From contig NC_049905.1 in NCBI RefSeq assembly GCF_001411555.2, forward strand, positions 11,065,053-11,129,052: a stretch of DNA of 64,000 nucleotides. The letters are read 5' to 3'. The notes beneath the pieces were generated by a model. The model made no database searches. It was not told the DNA's origin and worked only from the letters and a program-made list of their open reading frames with translations. Below are positions 28,982 to 40,927 of the stretch, in pieces. Each line of letters begins with the position of its first letter. Positions within the stretch are counted from its first letter, which is position 1. A program made the position numbers and the translations under genes. The DNA is from Juglans regia. Taxonomy: Eukaryota; Streptophyta; Magnoliopsida; Fagales; Juglandaceae.

Positions 28982-31899
28982 TTAAAAGCATATAAAGTTA
29001 CATGATTCAAACCTATAGCTTTCGGCATCAACGCCAACGGTATATAGTCCAATGGGCATTTTACTTATCCAATTCTGTATGCAAACGAGAGTCTCTACGG
29101 TTGACGATGACAATGAACTTCGATAAGTATCCAACACGCAACCTCTAATGCTAAACGTCGACTTTGAGGCAACCGTAGTAACATGAATGACTAGCACATC
29201 TTTGGCTATACAAGAAATGACTGGATACTTTGTGGAATTAGCCTTCCACCAAGTTAATAACTGAAATACAGCATTAGGTGCCTTTGACAATTTCCATAAA
29301 ATATCATTCAACCTCATATGTACACTGCATATTATTCATCGTTGCAATGAGTTGGTGATATTACTACATAATACGATGGCTTGTAACCCCTACGGATGGG
29401 TCAGAGTCATCTAAGAAAGTTGTCGACCCCGTCGACCTCGAATGTGAGGAGCTACCTGTACCAGCTGCGGATGAAGGCTGACAACTATTGTTGTAGTGAC
29501 TATATAGGTTATCAATATCACTTTTAAGCACTCTAATAAACAATGCAGCCTTCACTATCTCGAGGATATAATTTACCCAAAATTCTAAAACGGCTAACTT
29601 ATATCGGGGGTCAAGAATCACAATCACAAATAGTAATTTGTTTATCTTCTCAATATTCCTCTAATATTTATCATATTTGGTCATCCTCATAGCCATAACA
29701 AATAACAATCCCCTAGAGTCAGCACAACTATTTTTCAAGTGGAAGTGAAACTCCAAGAGCTCGTTGAAGTATAAGTTTACAGTCGTATATTTAGATCCAG
29801 ATATCTACATGGTTATGTCATAATTTTTTTTTAAAATTTCAACAAAGTACATCACATAAGTTCAATCATGTGCATCTGGCATACCGAGTCCCTATCCTAC
29901 TAGCTCCAACAAAACATACCTCAGGCCCTCATTCTCGACCTCTATCTGCATGAACTCTCTTTGGTACTTTTGTGTCACATCCAACATCATATATGTAGAG
30001 TTCCATCGAGTCGGAACATCTAAGCACAACATACTAGAACATTTAATCTGAAGATCTTCTGTTATGGCCTTAAACTTAGCAAGCATTTGGGGGCAACCTC
30101 TCACATATCGCACAATGTTGTGGACTCGGGTAATGGAATCATCAACTTGTTTTAACCCCTCAACAACTATGAGTAGGGGTGTAAACTCAAACCGAAAAAT
30201 TGGTTTTACCGATTTTGAACCGATCCGGTCCGGAACAGGTTTTTAAAATGTAAAAACTGGCCAGTTCCGGTCCGGTTCCGGTTTTGGAATTTTTTGGACC
30301 AGACCGGACCGGTTGATTAAAAAAATAAAAAATAACATTTTTATATATAAGTTTTATACAAAATATTTTAAATATATGTTAAATATTAATATAAATAAGT
30401 TTTATATAATGTATAATTATAAATTTATACATTAAATGTTAATTTATAATTTCATATATATATACATATATATGAAATAATTTCATATTATAATTTATAA
30501 ATTATTACATTAAATGTTAATACTAATATATAAGTTTATAAATAATACTAATAGTCTAATATAGACTATAGATTATAGTTATACTTATAATTAATATTAA
30601 AAGTTTTTACTAGAAGATTATAACTGATACTAATACTTATAATTAATACTAAAAGTTTTTTTTTTTATAAACAAATTTTTAATGACAAATTGTGAAATTT
30701 ACATTTTAAAAAAAAGGACCGGACCGGATCGGAAACCGGTAAAATCGAAAGTATCGGTTTAGGAGGGTAACCGATGCGTAATCGGTTTTGAAAAATACAA
30801 AACCGGTACATACCGGTTCGGTCTTATATTTTGTCCAAAACCGGACTGAACCATATCGGTTACACCCCTAACTATGAGGTTGATGATATGAGCACATCAT
30901 CGAACATGAATAAACTCGTGGGCCAAAATGACATCATCTTTCATCGTCGTTTCCTGCTTAAACCAATCAATTGTTGTTTCATTAGCATTGTCATTGTCAA
31001 CTGTAATATACAGCACTTTTCGAATTCCTCAGTCCTTTATGCAATCATCCATCTTCGCCCCAATGGATGCAACTTTATGATCTATAATTTCTTTGAAGCC
31101 AATAATTCTTTTATGCAAAATCCACTCACTGTCAATGTAATGTGCTGTGATGCACATGTAGCAGAAGTTCTGTATGGACGTTCATGTGTCAGTCATAAAC
31201 AACACTCTCTGGCTAGTGGTAATAAACATCTTCATCATCTCCGCCTTGTCCTTCACATGCCTCTTCATACAATCTCGCATCACCGTATACCGTTATGGAA
31301 TGAGAAATCGTGGCTCAACAAAGTTTAAAAACTTTCGAAAGCCTTTGCAAGCATGTCCCTCAACATCTTCTCACTGTATTGAGGGATGACCAATTTCTTA
31401 GTCTGTGTACCATCAGTGGCTGTAGAAGTTTGGTAACTGAGATTGGTCTGATCAGTGGCCACCAATCCCTTCACAATCTTATATCGTTGGCAACCATTTA
31501 GATGTGCTATTAACACACTGATGTCTTGCTTCTTTGAATGTCATCCACAAAGTTGCCCACAGTGATCATCTTGCTATCAAGTTCGCAATATCACCAGGAA
31601 TTTTGGTAAAATGCTCATATGTCCACGACCTTTTTTTAGAAGGTCGTGGTGGTTGATCGTACTCAATGGTCATTTCCTTATCTTCGTTGAACATATCATC
31701 ATCTTCTATATCTATTGGGAGTGGGAGTGGGAGTCGACTACTCGCACAAAATGTAGCTACTCTAGATGTAGCTGTCTTAGATGTGGATCTAGGGGTGGAA
31801 GTACCCACCGGTGTAGGAGTTGTAGCATTAACATCCACCACATCCCCCTCTGGACGATCGTCTCCATTAGATCTAGGATCCATATCATAATCAAAGAAG
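28982..31899 (-). pseudogene. hAT transposase pseudogene (BED finger and dimerization domain)
   Basis: An acceptor at 31901-31900 precedes the ATG at 31883-31881. The start is MDPRSNGDDRP, followed by an acidic stretch and a BED-finger start (SWTYEHFTKIPGD) that is interrupted. HLNGCQRYK continues it in another frame at about 31500. Next come the family motif CLDVPTRWNSTYMMLD (about 30020), DPRYKL (about 29610) and the C-terminal dimerization region (WWKANSTKYPVISCIAKDVL, about 29220). The best relatives would be RICESLEEPER-type proteins. A non-autonomous hAT element at 30174-30870 splits the gene, and stops and frameshifts also occur, so it cannot make transposase. Confidence 0.85.
30174..30870. 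mobile_element. Non-autonomous hAT element nested in the transposase gene
   Basis: A 697-bp element with ends TAGGGGTGTAA and TTACACCCCTA, exact complements. The perfect 8-bp duplication ACTATGAG is at 30166-30173 and 30871-30878. The interior is AT-rich with many CCGGT/ACCGG motifs near both ends. It has no reading frame. It is related to the copy at 48404-49079. Confidence 0.93.
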
Positions 31900-33126
31900 C
31901 TGAAAAAATAAATTAGTAGCAAAAAATTAGTTTAAAAAATAACTATGCTATATTAAAAGTTATCAACTCATTTAAGATGAAGAAAAATCCAAAACGAAGA
32001 GAAATGTTTGGCCATGCATGCTATAAGAAATTTATTCAATTTTGTAAGTTTCATCTGCACATAGATCCAACATATCGCATTAAACCATATCATTATTTAA
32101 GTAAATCTTTATTTAAATCTAGACTCTTTCAATTATGAAATATCAATTTAACATGTCAATTTGTAAGATCCGTTTACTAATTGCTGCATATGGATTCTGA
32201 ACTTACTCTAATTTTCTCAATTATGGAACTGTTTACAATATCTCAATTACTGAAAAAAAAAACAGAGGGAGAGATAAACCACTGGCATGTCATGGGCGTA
32301 AGTCAAAGATAACCATTAACCACCCTAAAGAAGCAATACTAGAAACACAAAGGCATGCAAGCAGTTTCCACTTTTTGTTGAATTTCTTTATCACTAGTTG
32401 ATTTTTCCATCTCACAATTAATCTTCTAAATTAATTAATTGGCTTCCAGCTCCCGACCTGGCTTACATATTGGTTTTAGAGTACTTTAATACTAATGCTA
32501 ATGCTAATATTTTCATTTGATGCTTTAAAAATTAAAAGAAAGGAATTAAAATAAGTACCCTAGTAAAGCAGCTAGCAAATAAATTAAGACCCCATTATCA
32601 GTCATTCAAAGTAAATTAACCATATCACATTATATATTATTATAGATCACCTAGCTAGAAAAGTAATACCCAAATTAACAAGAAGCCATGTATTTATTTT
32701 GTATGCAACGAGTTGAGTGCATTAGCTAATGAACTAACTATACATAAATCCATTGGCTGATGATGAGACCGTAAAGATTCAAGAAGCAATATAGGAAACA
32801 CAAAGGCATGCAAGCAGCAAGCAATACTCGATTTTTCATTTTCTGAGTAATTTATTTTCATCAAACTCTTTTAGAAACAAAGCAATAAAACACAAATCAT
32901 CCATAAAATCTCATACACATTTTATCAAACACATTGCATGCATACTGGTTTTGCACAGTCCGCTGCCATCAACCATATTCAATTTTTGCTACATTTCCTT
33001 ACAACAACACAACTTCACAAGAATCACAACAATTAATCCCAAAACAACTAATTCTAGGCAACCCAACAACATGGAAAAAAAATATATAATTAAATCAATT
33101 TTAGGGCTCGAAATTGGAAACTTACC

Positions 33127-33330
33127 AGTGGCTACGGAGGTTGGCCTGAGAAGTGAAGGGGAATGGAGTGTTGCACACTACGGAGGCGCAAAGAGGAATA
33201 GGCAACGAAGAGGGAACGAGGCGGCAAGGCGGCGAGGCGACGAGAGGTTCACTGGTTCAGAGAAAGGAAGAAGGAAGAAGGGGAAGAAGGGAAGGGGGTC
33301 CTGCGTTTTGGACCTCTCGTGTGATTAAAC
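33127..33330 (-). promoter_or_regulatory. Probable 5'UTR exon of the hAT transposase
   Basis: On the minus strand a pyrimidine-rich, GC-rich leader ends in a good donor (CTG|GTAAGTTTCC near 33126). It would splice over about 1.2 kb to the acceptor at 31901-31900, just upstream of the transposase ATG. The motif AACGATGTCGTTT lies at its upstream edge. This is inferred from splice signals only. Confidence 0.5.
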
Positions 33331-33558
33331 GACATCGTTTATTATTTTAAAAAAAATCCAGATGTATCTTGATTTTTTTTTTTAAAATCGGAGTTGGAAA
33401 CTCCAATTCCAACTCCGACGTTTTTTTCGGAATTACTCTGACTCCAACTCCGACTCCGACTCCAATTTCTGATCATTCCGACTTCGTTAGAGTTAGAATC
33501 GGAGAGGAATTTGGGCGGAGTCATAATTTTCAGAACTTTGCACAACCTTAGTATAATG

Positions 33559-34954
33559 TATTGAAAAAAGAAATATATGTTTGGATATGGTAGAATATTG
33601 GTCAAAGATGACATTTTCTAGCCACTCTCCCCTCCCAGTGGTCTAGATTAGAGCTTGTTTATTTTACGTCACGAATGTTCTTAGAATAGGTGAACGTCGA
33701 GTGAGGGTCAAATTAAGCAAAGAAAACATGGATTTTCTCCCTTTCTTTTCTGTATTTTTCATTTTCATTTTTAAATTTCTGTTGGAAGGAAGATAATAAA
33801 CAAATTTAAATACCATTGTCTGTCATGCCCCAATTTTCAAGTTTTACCTTCCAAGCAAACATAATTCTTAAAGCTGTCAATATTTGTTTAAAAAAATTAG
33901 AAACGAGAAATTGTGCAAATATTGCTATCTATTTCACCAATGTTAAATTAAAATTGCAATAAAAAAAAAAGAAAAAAAAAGGAGAGAAAATATTGCGTAT
34001 CATTTTCAAGTCGACTTAATTCAGATCGAATGGATGTCATTTTAATAACTATAACGGAAGGGATAAATGATAAACCAAATTGAAGGAGCCTAAATAATAC
34101 TTGTGCCAAAAAAATTTATCTTAAGTTTAGTTTATCTAAACTCGCACCGTCTAGCCTCTGCTTCATTTCTCCCAATCTTGGCTTCCTAATCTATTGATCA
34201 ACACTCTCAATCCATCTTATTTTATTTCATTTCATCATTATAAATTTTATAAATTTTCACGTAAAATATAATAAATAATTTAATTTTTTTAAATCTTAAA
34301 ATAATAATAATATTAAAAAATAATATTCTAATAATATTTTATTTAAGAGTTGAATTGAGATAATAAAATATTGTTAGAATATTATTATTATTTTGAGATT
34401 TAAAAAAATTGAATTGCAAATTATATTTTGTGTTAGAACTTGAAAAAGTTATAATGATGAATTGAATTGAATTAAGATGAGTTAAGTTGAATTTAGGTAC
34501 CAAACGAAGCCTAACCCTCCACTCCAGTGATTTTTCGTGGTTTTTGCGCGTGTAGTTTGTAACCATGTATAGTGGTTTTTTATATTTTGTTCTTTGTTCC
34601 TCTTCTTGTTCTCACTCCGGTCTCTCTCGCTTCTTATTTGCTCCTCCTCCCCCCGGCCACCAGTCAAGTGAGGGTTTATCATCCTCAAAGAAATTACGAT
34701 CGGGAACCAAGAGAGCTCCGTCACCCAGATCTTCAACCGGATCTAAGCCAGAGATTCAACCCTAACAACAAGCAACAGGCAATATTTGGAAACCATCAGA
34801 AGTCCCTGTGGTCTTGTCTGGGCAACCAAATACTTTTTAAGGCCAGAACCATCGGAAGTCTCTGTGGCCTTGTCTCGGTAATTTCTTTTATCCTTTTCCA
34901 ATTCAATTCTTGAATCCTCTTGGTCCCTCGGAGCCCCATGCCTTGTCTCCTCGC

Positions 34955-34988
<34 letters not shown>

Positions 34989-34998
34989 GCATGCTCTG
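33559..34998. other. Stretch between hAT and copia, no supported gene
   Basis: Contains a Tourist MITE at about 34190-34511, a pyrimidine-rich segment (34590-34680), a ~73-bp imperfect duplication around 34795-34880 (ACCATCAGAAGTC / ACCATCGGAAGTC) and a (CT)15 run at 34958-34987 just before the copia insertion. A short open frame at 34565-34765 resembles nothing I know. Confidence 0.5.
34190..34511. mobile_element. Tourist MITE, inverted composite
   Basis: Family body sequences lie in opposite orientation on either side of a centre near 34350, and the right end is ACCAAACGAAGCC followed by TAA. The left end is unclear. Confidence 0.6.
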
Positions 34999-35003
34999 GT
35001 TTT

Positions 35004-35419
35004 TGTTGAAATCTCTGCCCCAGCACTCAACCTTGTATAAAATGACTGCTTGCTCAACCTTCAGCGCTCAACAAGTAACTGCATTTGCAGTTTCCTATTG
35101 AATGCAAATAAATGCATTCATACGTGAGGCGAGACGCTTATAAATTGAAGTTCCATGCGAGAGCTTCAGATACACCGAAGAAGAAAAGAAAAGAGAGAGA
35201 GCTGGGAGAGCTCTGAGAGAAAAGAAGAGAGTTGAGTTGAGTGGAGTGTGATCCTTTTCCTCTGTAATATTTTCTTGTGTTCCATTATTTATTAGTGAAG
35301 CTCTTTTTTATGGATGTAGGTAGTTGTCGAATCACGTTAAATTCTTGGTGTCACTCAGTGCATAGATGTACTCTTTTATTTCTGCTTTTATTCATTCCGC
35401 TGTGTTGATTTTCCCAACA
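35004..35419 (+). repeat. Copia 5' LTR
   Basis: Starts TGTTGAAATC and ends CCCAACA. It contains the promoter for the element. Compared with the 3' LTR it lacks a duplicated CAAGCAGTCAAC-type insert near its start but is otherwise colinear. Confidence 0.94.
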
Positions 35420-36029
35420 AGTGGTATCCGAGCCACTGTTGGGAGGAGTTTTTTTTTTTTTTTACAGAAAACTTGCTTTTACTGCATTGCTTAGTTTGAA
35501 AATTTGAGCATACCACTGTGTTTGTCTCACCGATACAAGAAAAGCGATGAAAACCAGAGGTCGAAAGGACGCTGCATGCTCTCCCACGGGCCGCCTAAAG
35601 GTCGGAGAGTGAAGTCCATTCTCGACACGCATCACATGCGCCCTGGAGAGAACCTGGCGCGTGAACCCCACACGCACCACGCGCCGCACGGGCTCCGAAG
35701 AAGTCCTTGCGTGTGATATACACACGCCCCTGACTCTAGAAGGCGCATGTAACTCACGCGCCTACTCGTTCCATGCTCCCCAGTGAGGTTTCTATGCATG
35801 AAGAACACACGCCTATGCGTTGTTTGTCTCCCCACGCGCTGCACGCGCGACAGAGTTCCTGTTTTGGTTCTTTTACTCATTCATTGTGCTATCTGAGTCC
35901 GATTTTGACGAAACAAGACTCGTTTCCAACAAAATCAGGCGTTTCGCACACAACGGTGCTATCCGTTTTGCGATATTCCACCTTGAAGATCCTATACTTG
36001 AATTTTGTATTTAGAATCAGTCTAAATCC

Positions 36030-36815
36030 ATGAAGGATTCAACATTAGGCACCATGATAAAGCTGATTGCCTCAAACTACAGTCTTTGGAGACCTCGGAT
36101 GGAGGATCTCTTGAGCTGTAAAGATCTGTCTGACCCCTTGGAAGATGAAAGGAAGAAGCCAGATGAAGTTACAAATCAAGTGCGGAAAACGATGCACAAG
36201 AAGACTATCGATCAGATCAGGCAATGGATCGACCATAGTGTCTTTCATCACGTGGCCCAGGAGCCAGATGCATATAACCTCTGGAAAAAGTTAGAGGATA
36301 TGTATCAGGCTAAGACTGCTCAAAACAAGGCCCTCTTGATGAGACGGCTTGTTAACTTGAAGTTGAAGAGCGACACCTCTGTTGCTGAGTACACTAGCGA
36401 GTTTCAAAACCTAGTTAACCAGCTCGAGTTCGTCAAATTGAATCTTGGCGATGAAGAACAAGCCCTATTACTTCTCAGTTCATTACCAGATAGTTGGGAG
36501 ATGCTGGTGGTCTCCCTAAGTAACTCTACTCCAGATAGCAAACTTACCATAACGATGGTTAATGATGCCCTATTAAATGAAGAGGCTAGAAGAAAGAAGA
36601 CGAGCATGAATCAATCTCATGCGCTTCTCACTGAGAGTAAAGAAAGGCCCCAAGATAATGATAGAGGGAGAAGTGGAGGCAGAAACAGAGGGAAGTCTCA
36701 GCCACGTGGAAGGTCCAGCAGTAGCAGGAACCAGCAGACGGGTAACATGAAGTGTTACCATTGTGGCAAAGAAGGCCATATGAGGAAACACTGCCGCAAG
36801 TTTTTAAGGGAGTAA
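36030..36815 (+). CDS. Copia gag (UBN2-type, zinc knuckle)
   Basis: A 261-residue open frame starting MKDSTLGTMIKLIASNYSLW, the usual beginning of copia gag. A helical capsid-like middle follows (LWKKLEDMYQAKTAQNKALL, FQNLVNQLEF), then a basic Arg/Gly-rich linker and a CCHC zinc knuckle at residues 242-255 (CYHCGKEGHMRKHC). Such proteins package element RNA. The frame is intact, but a stop separates it from the protease, which in active copies is usually in the same frame. It is not a host gene. Confidence 0.9.
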   Translation: MKDSTLGTMIKLIASNYSLWRPRMEDLLSCKDLSDPLEDERKKPDEVTNQVRKTMHKKTIDQIRQWIDHSVFHHVAQEPDAYNLWKKLEDMYQAKTAQNKALLMRRLVNLKLKSDTSVAEYTSEFQNLVNQLEFVKLNLGDEEQALLLLSSLPDSWEMLVVSLSNSTPDSKLTITMVNDALLNEEARRKKTSMNQSHALLTESKERPQDNDRGRSGGRNRGKSQPRGRSSSSRNQQTGNMKCYHCGKEGHMRKHCRKFLRE

Positions 36816-39800
36816 GGTGAAAGCAGTAACCTGAAGAAAGAAGATGGTGAAACCCTTATCACTATTTTAGGAGATGTGGCAATACTCTCAACCAGTGATG
36901 AGACGTGTTTGCACGTTGCAAGCCACGATGCTGAGTGGGTGGTAGACACAGCAGCATCATACCACGCGACTTTCCATAATGAATTTTTCACTACGTACAA
37001 AGCATGAAACTTTGGTACGGTAAGGATGGGGAACGCCAGTTCCTCGAAAATCGTGGGAGTTGGCGAAGTGTAGATAAAAATCAACATTGGTTGCACCATG
37101 GTGTTGAAGGATGTTCGACACATTCCTAACCTTCGGCTCAACTTGATTTCGAGAACAGCCATTGATTGATAGGGCTATGACAGGTACTTCAGTAAAGGCA
37201 CTTGGAAGCTGTCACAATGTGCCATAGTTGTCGCCCGATGACATATTTGTGGTACATTGTACAAAACCCATGTGAAGATTGGTTTTGATAGCCTCAATGC
37301 AGCGGAAGACGAGGCTTCACCGAATCTATGGCACAAGAGACTCAGACACATGGGTGAAAAGGGTTGGAGACGCTTGTGAAGAAGGCACTCATCAAAGTTT
37401 CCAAAGGAACAACGTTAAACCCTTGTGAGTACTGTTTGTTTGGCAAACAACGGAGAGTCTCGTTTAATTCCTCTACTAAGAGAAGATCAGAGTTGTTGAG
37501 TCTGGTACACTCTGATGTATGTGGTCCCATGGAAGAATAGTCATTGGGAGGTAACCGATATTTCATGACATTCATTGATGATGCTTCACGAAAGGTCTGG
37601 GTATATGTTTTGAAATCAAAGGATCAGGTCTTCGAGCACTTCAAGAACTTCCACACCCTAGTGGAAAGAGAGACGGGAAAGAAGTTGAAGTGCCTGCGAA
37701 CGGACAATGGAGGAGAATATATCTCCAAAAGGTTCGCTTCATACTGCGCTAATCACAATATTCGACATGAGAAGACGGTCCCATATATCCCTCAGCACAA
37801 TGGTATAGCCGAAAGAATGAATCGGACCATTATTGAAAGAACAAGATGCATGCTCAGTATGGCCAAGTTACCAAAGCCATTCTGGGGTGAAGCTGTTTGT
37901 GCTGCCTGTTACCTGATCAACAGATCACCTTCTGCACCACTGGAATTTGAAGTTCCTGAGAAGGTTTGGTCTGGAAAAGATGTCTCTTACTCTCACTTGA
38001 GAGTGTTTGGGTGCAAAGCCTTTGCACACGTATCCAATGAGCTGAGACAGAAGCTCGATGTTAAGTCAACTCCATGTATCTTTGTTGGATATGGAGGTGA
38101 ATAATTCGAATACAAGTTATGGGATCCAATGACAAAGAGAATTGTCAGAAGTAGGGACGTTGTGTTCCATGAAAACCAGAACATAGGAACTGAAGCTTCC
38201 TCAAGAGAGCTTAGTTCCTGTACTCCAAATCCTGCACCATTACAGTTTGCCATAGATAATAAGGATATGCATAATCGAGATCCAAAAGCAGAAGAAGAAG
38301 CTCAGGGTGTTGAGCAGGGGGAGCAAGAACCCTCTCCACCAGTAGCTGGTGTACCACCACAAGGGTTAGATGGTGATGAACCTCCTTTGGTTGACGAAGC
38401 TTAACCAAGAAGATTGGCAAGAGGCTGCCTACTGATTCCGTCAATGAAATATCCAGAATCAGACTATATTCTGCTTACTGATGAGGGGGAGCCGAAAAGT
38501 TTACAAGAAGTTCAAATTCATGCTGATAGAAGCCTATGGGTGCAGGCAATGTAAGAAGAGATGAGTTCTTTGTAGAAAAATTAGACCTATGAGTTGGTGA
38601 AACTTCCTGAAGGAAAGAAAGCCATAAAGAACAAATGGGTGTTCAAGCTGAAGAAAGATGGCCAAAGAAAGCTGATAAAGCACAAGGCCAGATTGGTTGT
38701 CAAATGATTCCAGTAGAAGAAAGGAATCGATTTTGACGAGATATTTTCTCCAATGGTGAAAATGATGTCGATTCGAGTCATACTCGGATTGGTAGCCAGC
38801 TTGAATTTGAAACTCAAACATATGGATGTGAAAACAGCCTTTCTCCATGGAGATTTGGAGGCTGAAATCTATATGGAGCAACCCGAAGGGTTTGAAGCTC
38901 CAGGGAAAGATCACTTAGTTTGCAAGCTAAAGAAAAGTCTCTATGGCCTCAAGCAACCGCCGAGGCAATGGTATAAGAAGTTCGACTCATTCATGATGAG
39001 TCATGGTTACAAGAGACTTGTTGCAGATCAGTGTGTCTATGTTCGAAGGCTTCAGAATGACAAGTTTGATATACTCATTCTTTACGTTGATGATATGTTA
39101 ATCGTTGGTGAGGATAGGTCCATGATTAACAACTAAAGAATGAACTATCCAAGTCCTTTGACATGAAGGACTTAGTCCCAGCCCAGTAAATTTTGGGCAT
39201 GAAGATTGTTCGTGATAGGAAAGCCAAAATGGTGTGGCTATCACAACAAAAATATGTTGAACAGGTCATCAGACGTTTCAACATGGATGATGCTAAGCCA
39301 GTCAATACTCCACTTGCTAACCACTTCAAGTTGAACAAGAGCTTGTGTCCTTCTTCAAGGAAAGAGATTGAAGAAATGGAAGCAGTCCCCTACTCTTCAG
39401 CAGTAGGAAGCCTGATGTATGCAATGGTTTATACCAGACCAAATATTGCTCATGTTGTAGGCATGGTGAGCAGATTCCTTTCAAATCCAGAAAAGGATCA
39501 TTGGAAAGCAGTCAAGTAGATTCTCAGGTACCTAAAAGGTACATCGAAGATGTGCTTGTGTTTTTGGAGAGCTAAACCAGTTTTGGAAGGTTATACAGAT
39601 TCAGATATGGCAGGAGATCTAGATAGCAGGAAATTTACTTCGGGATTTCTTTTCACCTTTACAGGAGGAGCTGTCTCTTGGCAGTCCAAATTGCAGAAGT
39701 GTGTTGCTTTATCTACAACAGAGCCAGAGTACATTGCGGCAGCAGAAGCTGGGAAAGAGATGCTGTGGATGAAGCGTTTTCTCCAAGAACTAGGGGTTAG

Positions 39801-40047
39801 TCAAAAAGACTACAAGGTACATTATGATAGTCAAAGTGCTCTAGACTTGAGCAAGAATTCAATGTACCATTTTCGCACCAAGCATATTGATATCCGCTAT
39901 CATTGGATACGCGAAGCGATAGAACAACAGCTGTTGAAGCTTATGAAGATCCATACGAAAGAGAATCCAGCGGACATGCTGGCGAAGGTGGTTACAAGTG
40001 AGAAGCTTGAGCTATACAGAGACATAGCTGGGATGGATAGCATCTAG
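36816..40047 (+). pseudogene. Copia pol pseudogene (protease, integrase, RT, RNase H)
   Basis: The protease region shows EWVVDTAASYHAT (about 36930). A pre-integrase segment follows (LWHKRLRHM, about 37330). The integrase core at 37544-38104 has FIDDASRKVWVYVLK, LRTDNGGEYISKRF and NGIAERMNRTI, so its acidic residues can be traced. Reverse transcriptase at 38753-39136 has MDVKTAFLHGDL and the YVDDMLIVG catalytic box. RNase H at 39550-40047 has YTDSDMAGD, STTEPEYIAAAEAG and YDSQSALDLSKN. Stops or frameshifts near 36815, 37005, 37540, 38103, 38400, 38575, 39136 and 39519 break it. Confidence 0.92.
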
Positions 40048-40072
40048 GTAAATAGGCATGGAGGGGGAGAAT

Positions 40073-40488
40073 TGTTGAAATCCCTGCCCAAGCAAGCAGT
40101 CAACAATGACTGCTTGCTCAACCTTTAGCGCTCAACAAGTAAGTGCATTTGCAGTTACCTATTGAATGCAGATAAATGCATTCATATGTGAGTGAGGCGA
40201 GGCGTTTATAAATTGAAGCTCCATGCGAGAGCTTCAGATACACCGAAGAAGAAAAAAAAAAGAGAAAGTGCCAGGAGAGCTCTGAGAGAAAAGAAAAGAG
40301 TTGAGTTGAGTGGAATGTGATCCTCATCCTCTGTAATATTTTCTTGTGTTCCACTATTTATTAGTGAAGCTCTTTTCTGTGGATGTAGGCAGTTGCCGAA
40401 CCACGTTAAATTCTTAGTGTCACTCAGTGCGTAGATGTACTCTTTTATTTCCGCTTTTATTCCTTCCGTTGTGTTGATTTCCCCAACA
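40073..40488 (+). repeat. Copia 3' LTR
   Basis: Starts TGTTGAAATC after the polypurine tract and ends CCCAACA, followed by the GTTTT duplication. Confidence 0.94.
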
Positions 40489-40582
40489 GTTTTGCAACAT
40501 TATCAATAATTATATATATTTTGCTATTGATGAGTACGATCTCATTTTTTGTTTTGTAGTTGTTTGTTTTGTCGCTGGTCTA

Positions 40583-40927
40583 ATGGTGAAAGTGAAACCT
40601 TTCTCGAGAAATACCAGACTCGAGAACCATTCTGACAAACCAATGAAGGTTGCTGTGATAGTGGATAGCAGATTTCAATCGGATGACATATCTATAATAA
40701 TCCAACCGAGTGAGCACAGGTACATGTGCTAGGCCGATTTGGGGATTGAATACAATGGTGGACGTCTAGTAGAAGTTTTTTTTTTTTTTTACATTGGAGA
40801 TCGGCAAACGAAACCTATATTGACATTGCAGATAAGGGATCATGAGAAAATCATATTCTTCAAACGAGAGGATGGAACCATCGCCCACAATCTAATGAAG
40901 GGGAGTATGATCCAGATGAACGGGTAA
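40583..40927 (+). pseudogene. Unrecognised broken reading frame beside copia
   Basis: An acceptor-like TTTTGTAG precedes a frame from ATG at 40583 that reads through KVAVIVDSRFQSDD and stops at about 40730. A second frame continues from 40739 to 40927 with a poly-T insert (GGRLVEVFFFF). I do not recognise the product. It may be the 3' part of whatever the copia element landed in, since it begins 90 bp past the insertion. The support is weak. Confidence 0.25.

Larger units (their letters stand above)
28316..33550 (-). mobile_element. hAT (Ac-type) transposon, broken
   Basis: The proposed ends are TAGGGCTG at 28316 and, on the other strand, TAAGGTTG at 33550 (6 of 8 match), flanked by GTAGAATG (28308-28315) and GTATAATG (33551-33558), a 7 of 8 duplication. 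Repeats of the type GACTCCGACTCC cluster inside both ends (28325-28460 and 33390-33500), as expected for subterminal transposase-binding sites in hAT elements. Without the nested element it is about 4.5 kb, the usual size. It encodes a broken transposase on the minus strand. The ends are an inference from weak matches. Confidence 0.75.
35004..40488 (+). mobile_element. Ty1/copia LTR retrotransposon with GTTTT duplication
   Basis: LTRs are 35004-35419 and 40073-40488 (416 bp each, TG...CA). GTTTT lies on both sides (34999-35003 and 40489-40493). The primer-binding site TGGTATCCGAGCC (35422-35434) matches initiator Met-tRNA with one change. The purine tract GGCATGGAGGGGGAGA ends just before the 3' LTR. 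The LTRs differ by small indels and substitutions. The order protease, integrase, reverse transcriptase, RNase H is diagnostic of Ty1/copia. The pol region has several stops, so the element is not autonomous. Confidence 0.96.

Noticed and set aside
34565..34913. First exon of a host gene cut by the copia insertion
   Set aside because: Open frames are short, unrecognised and do not connect convincingly to the frame at 40583 across the element.
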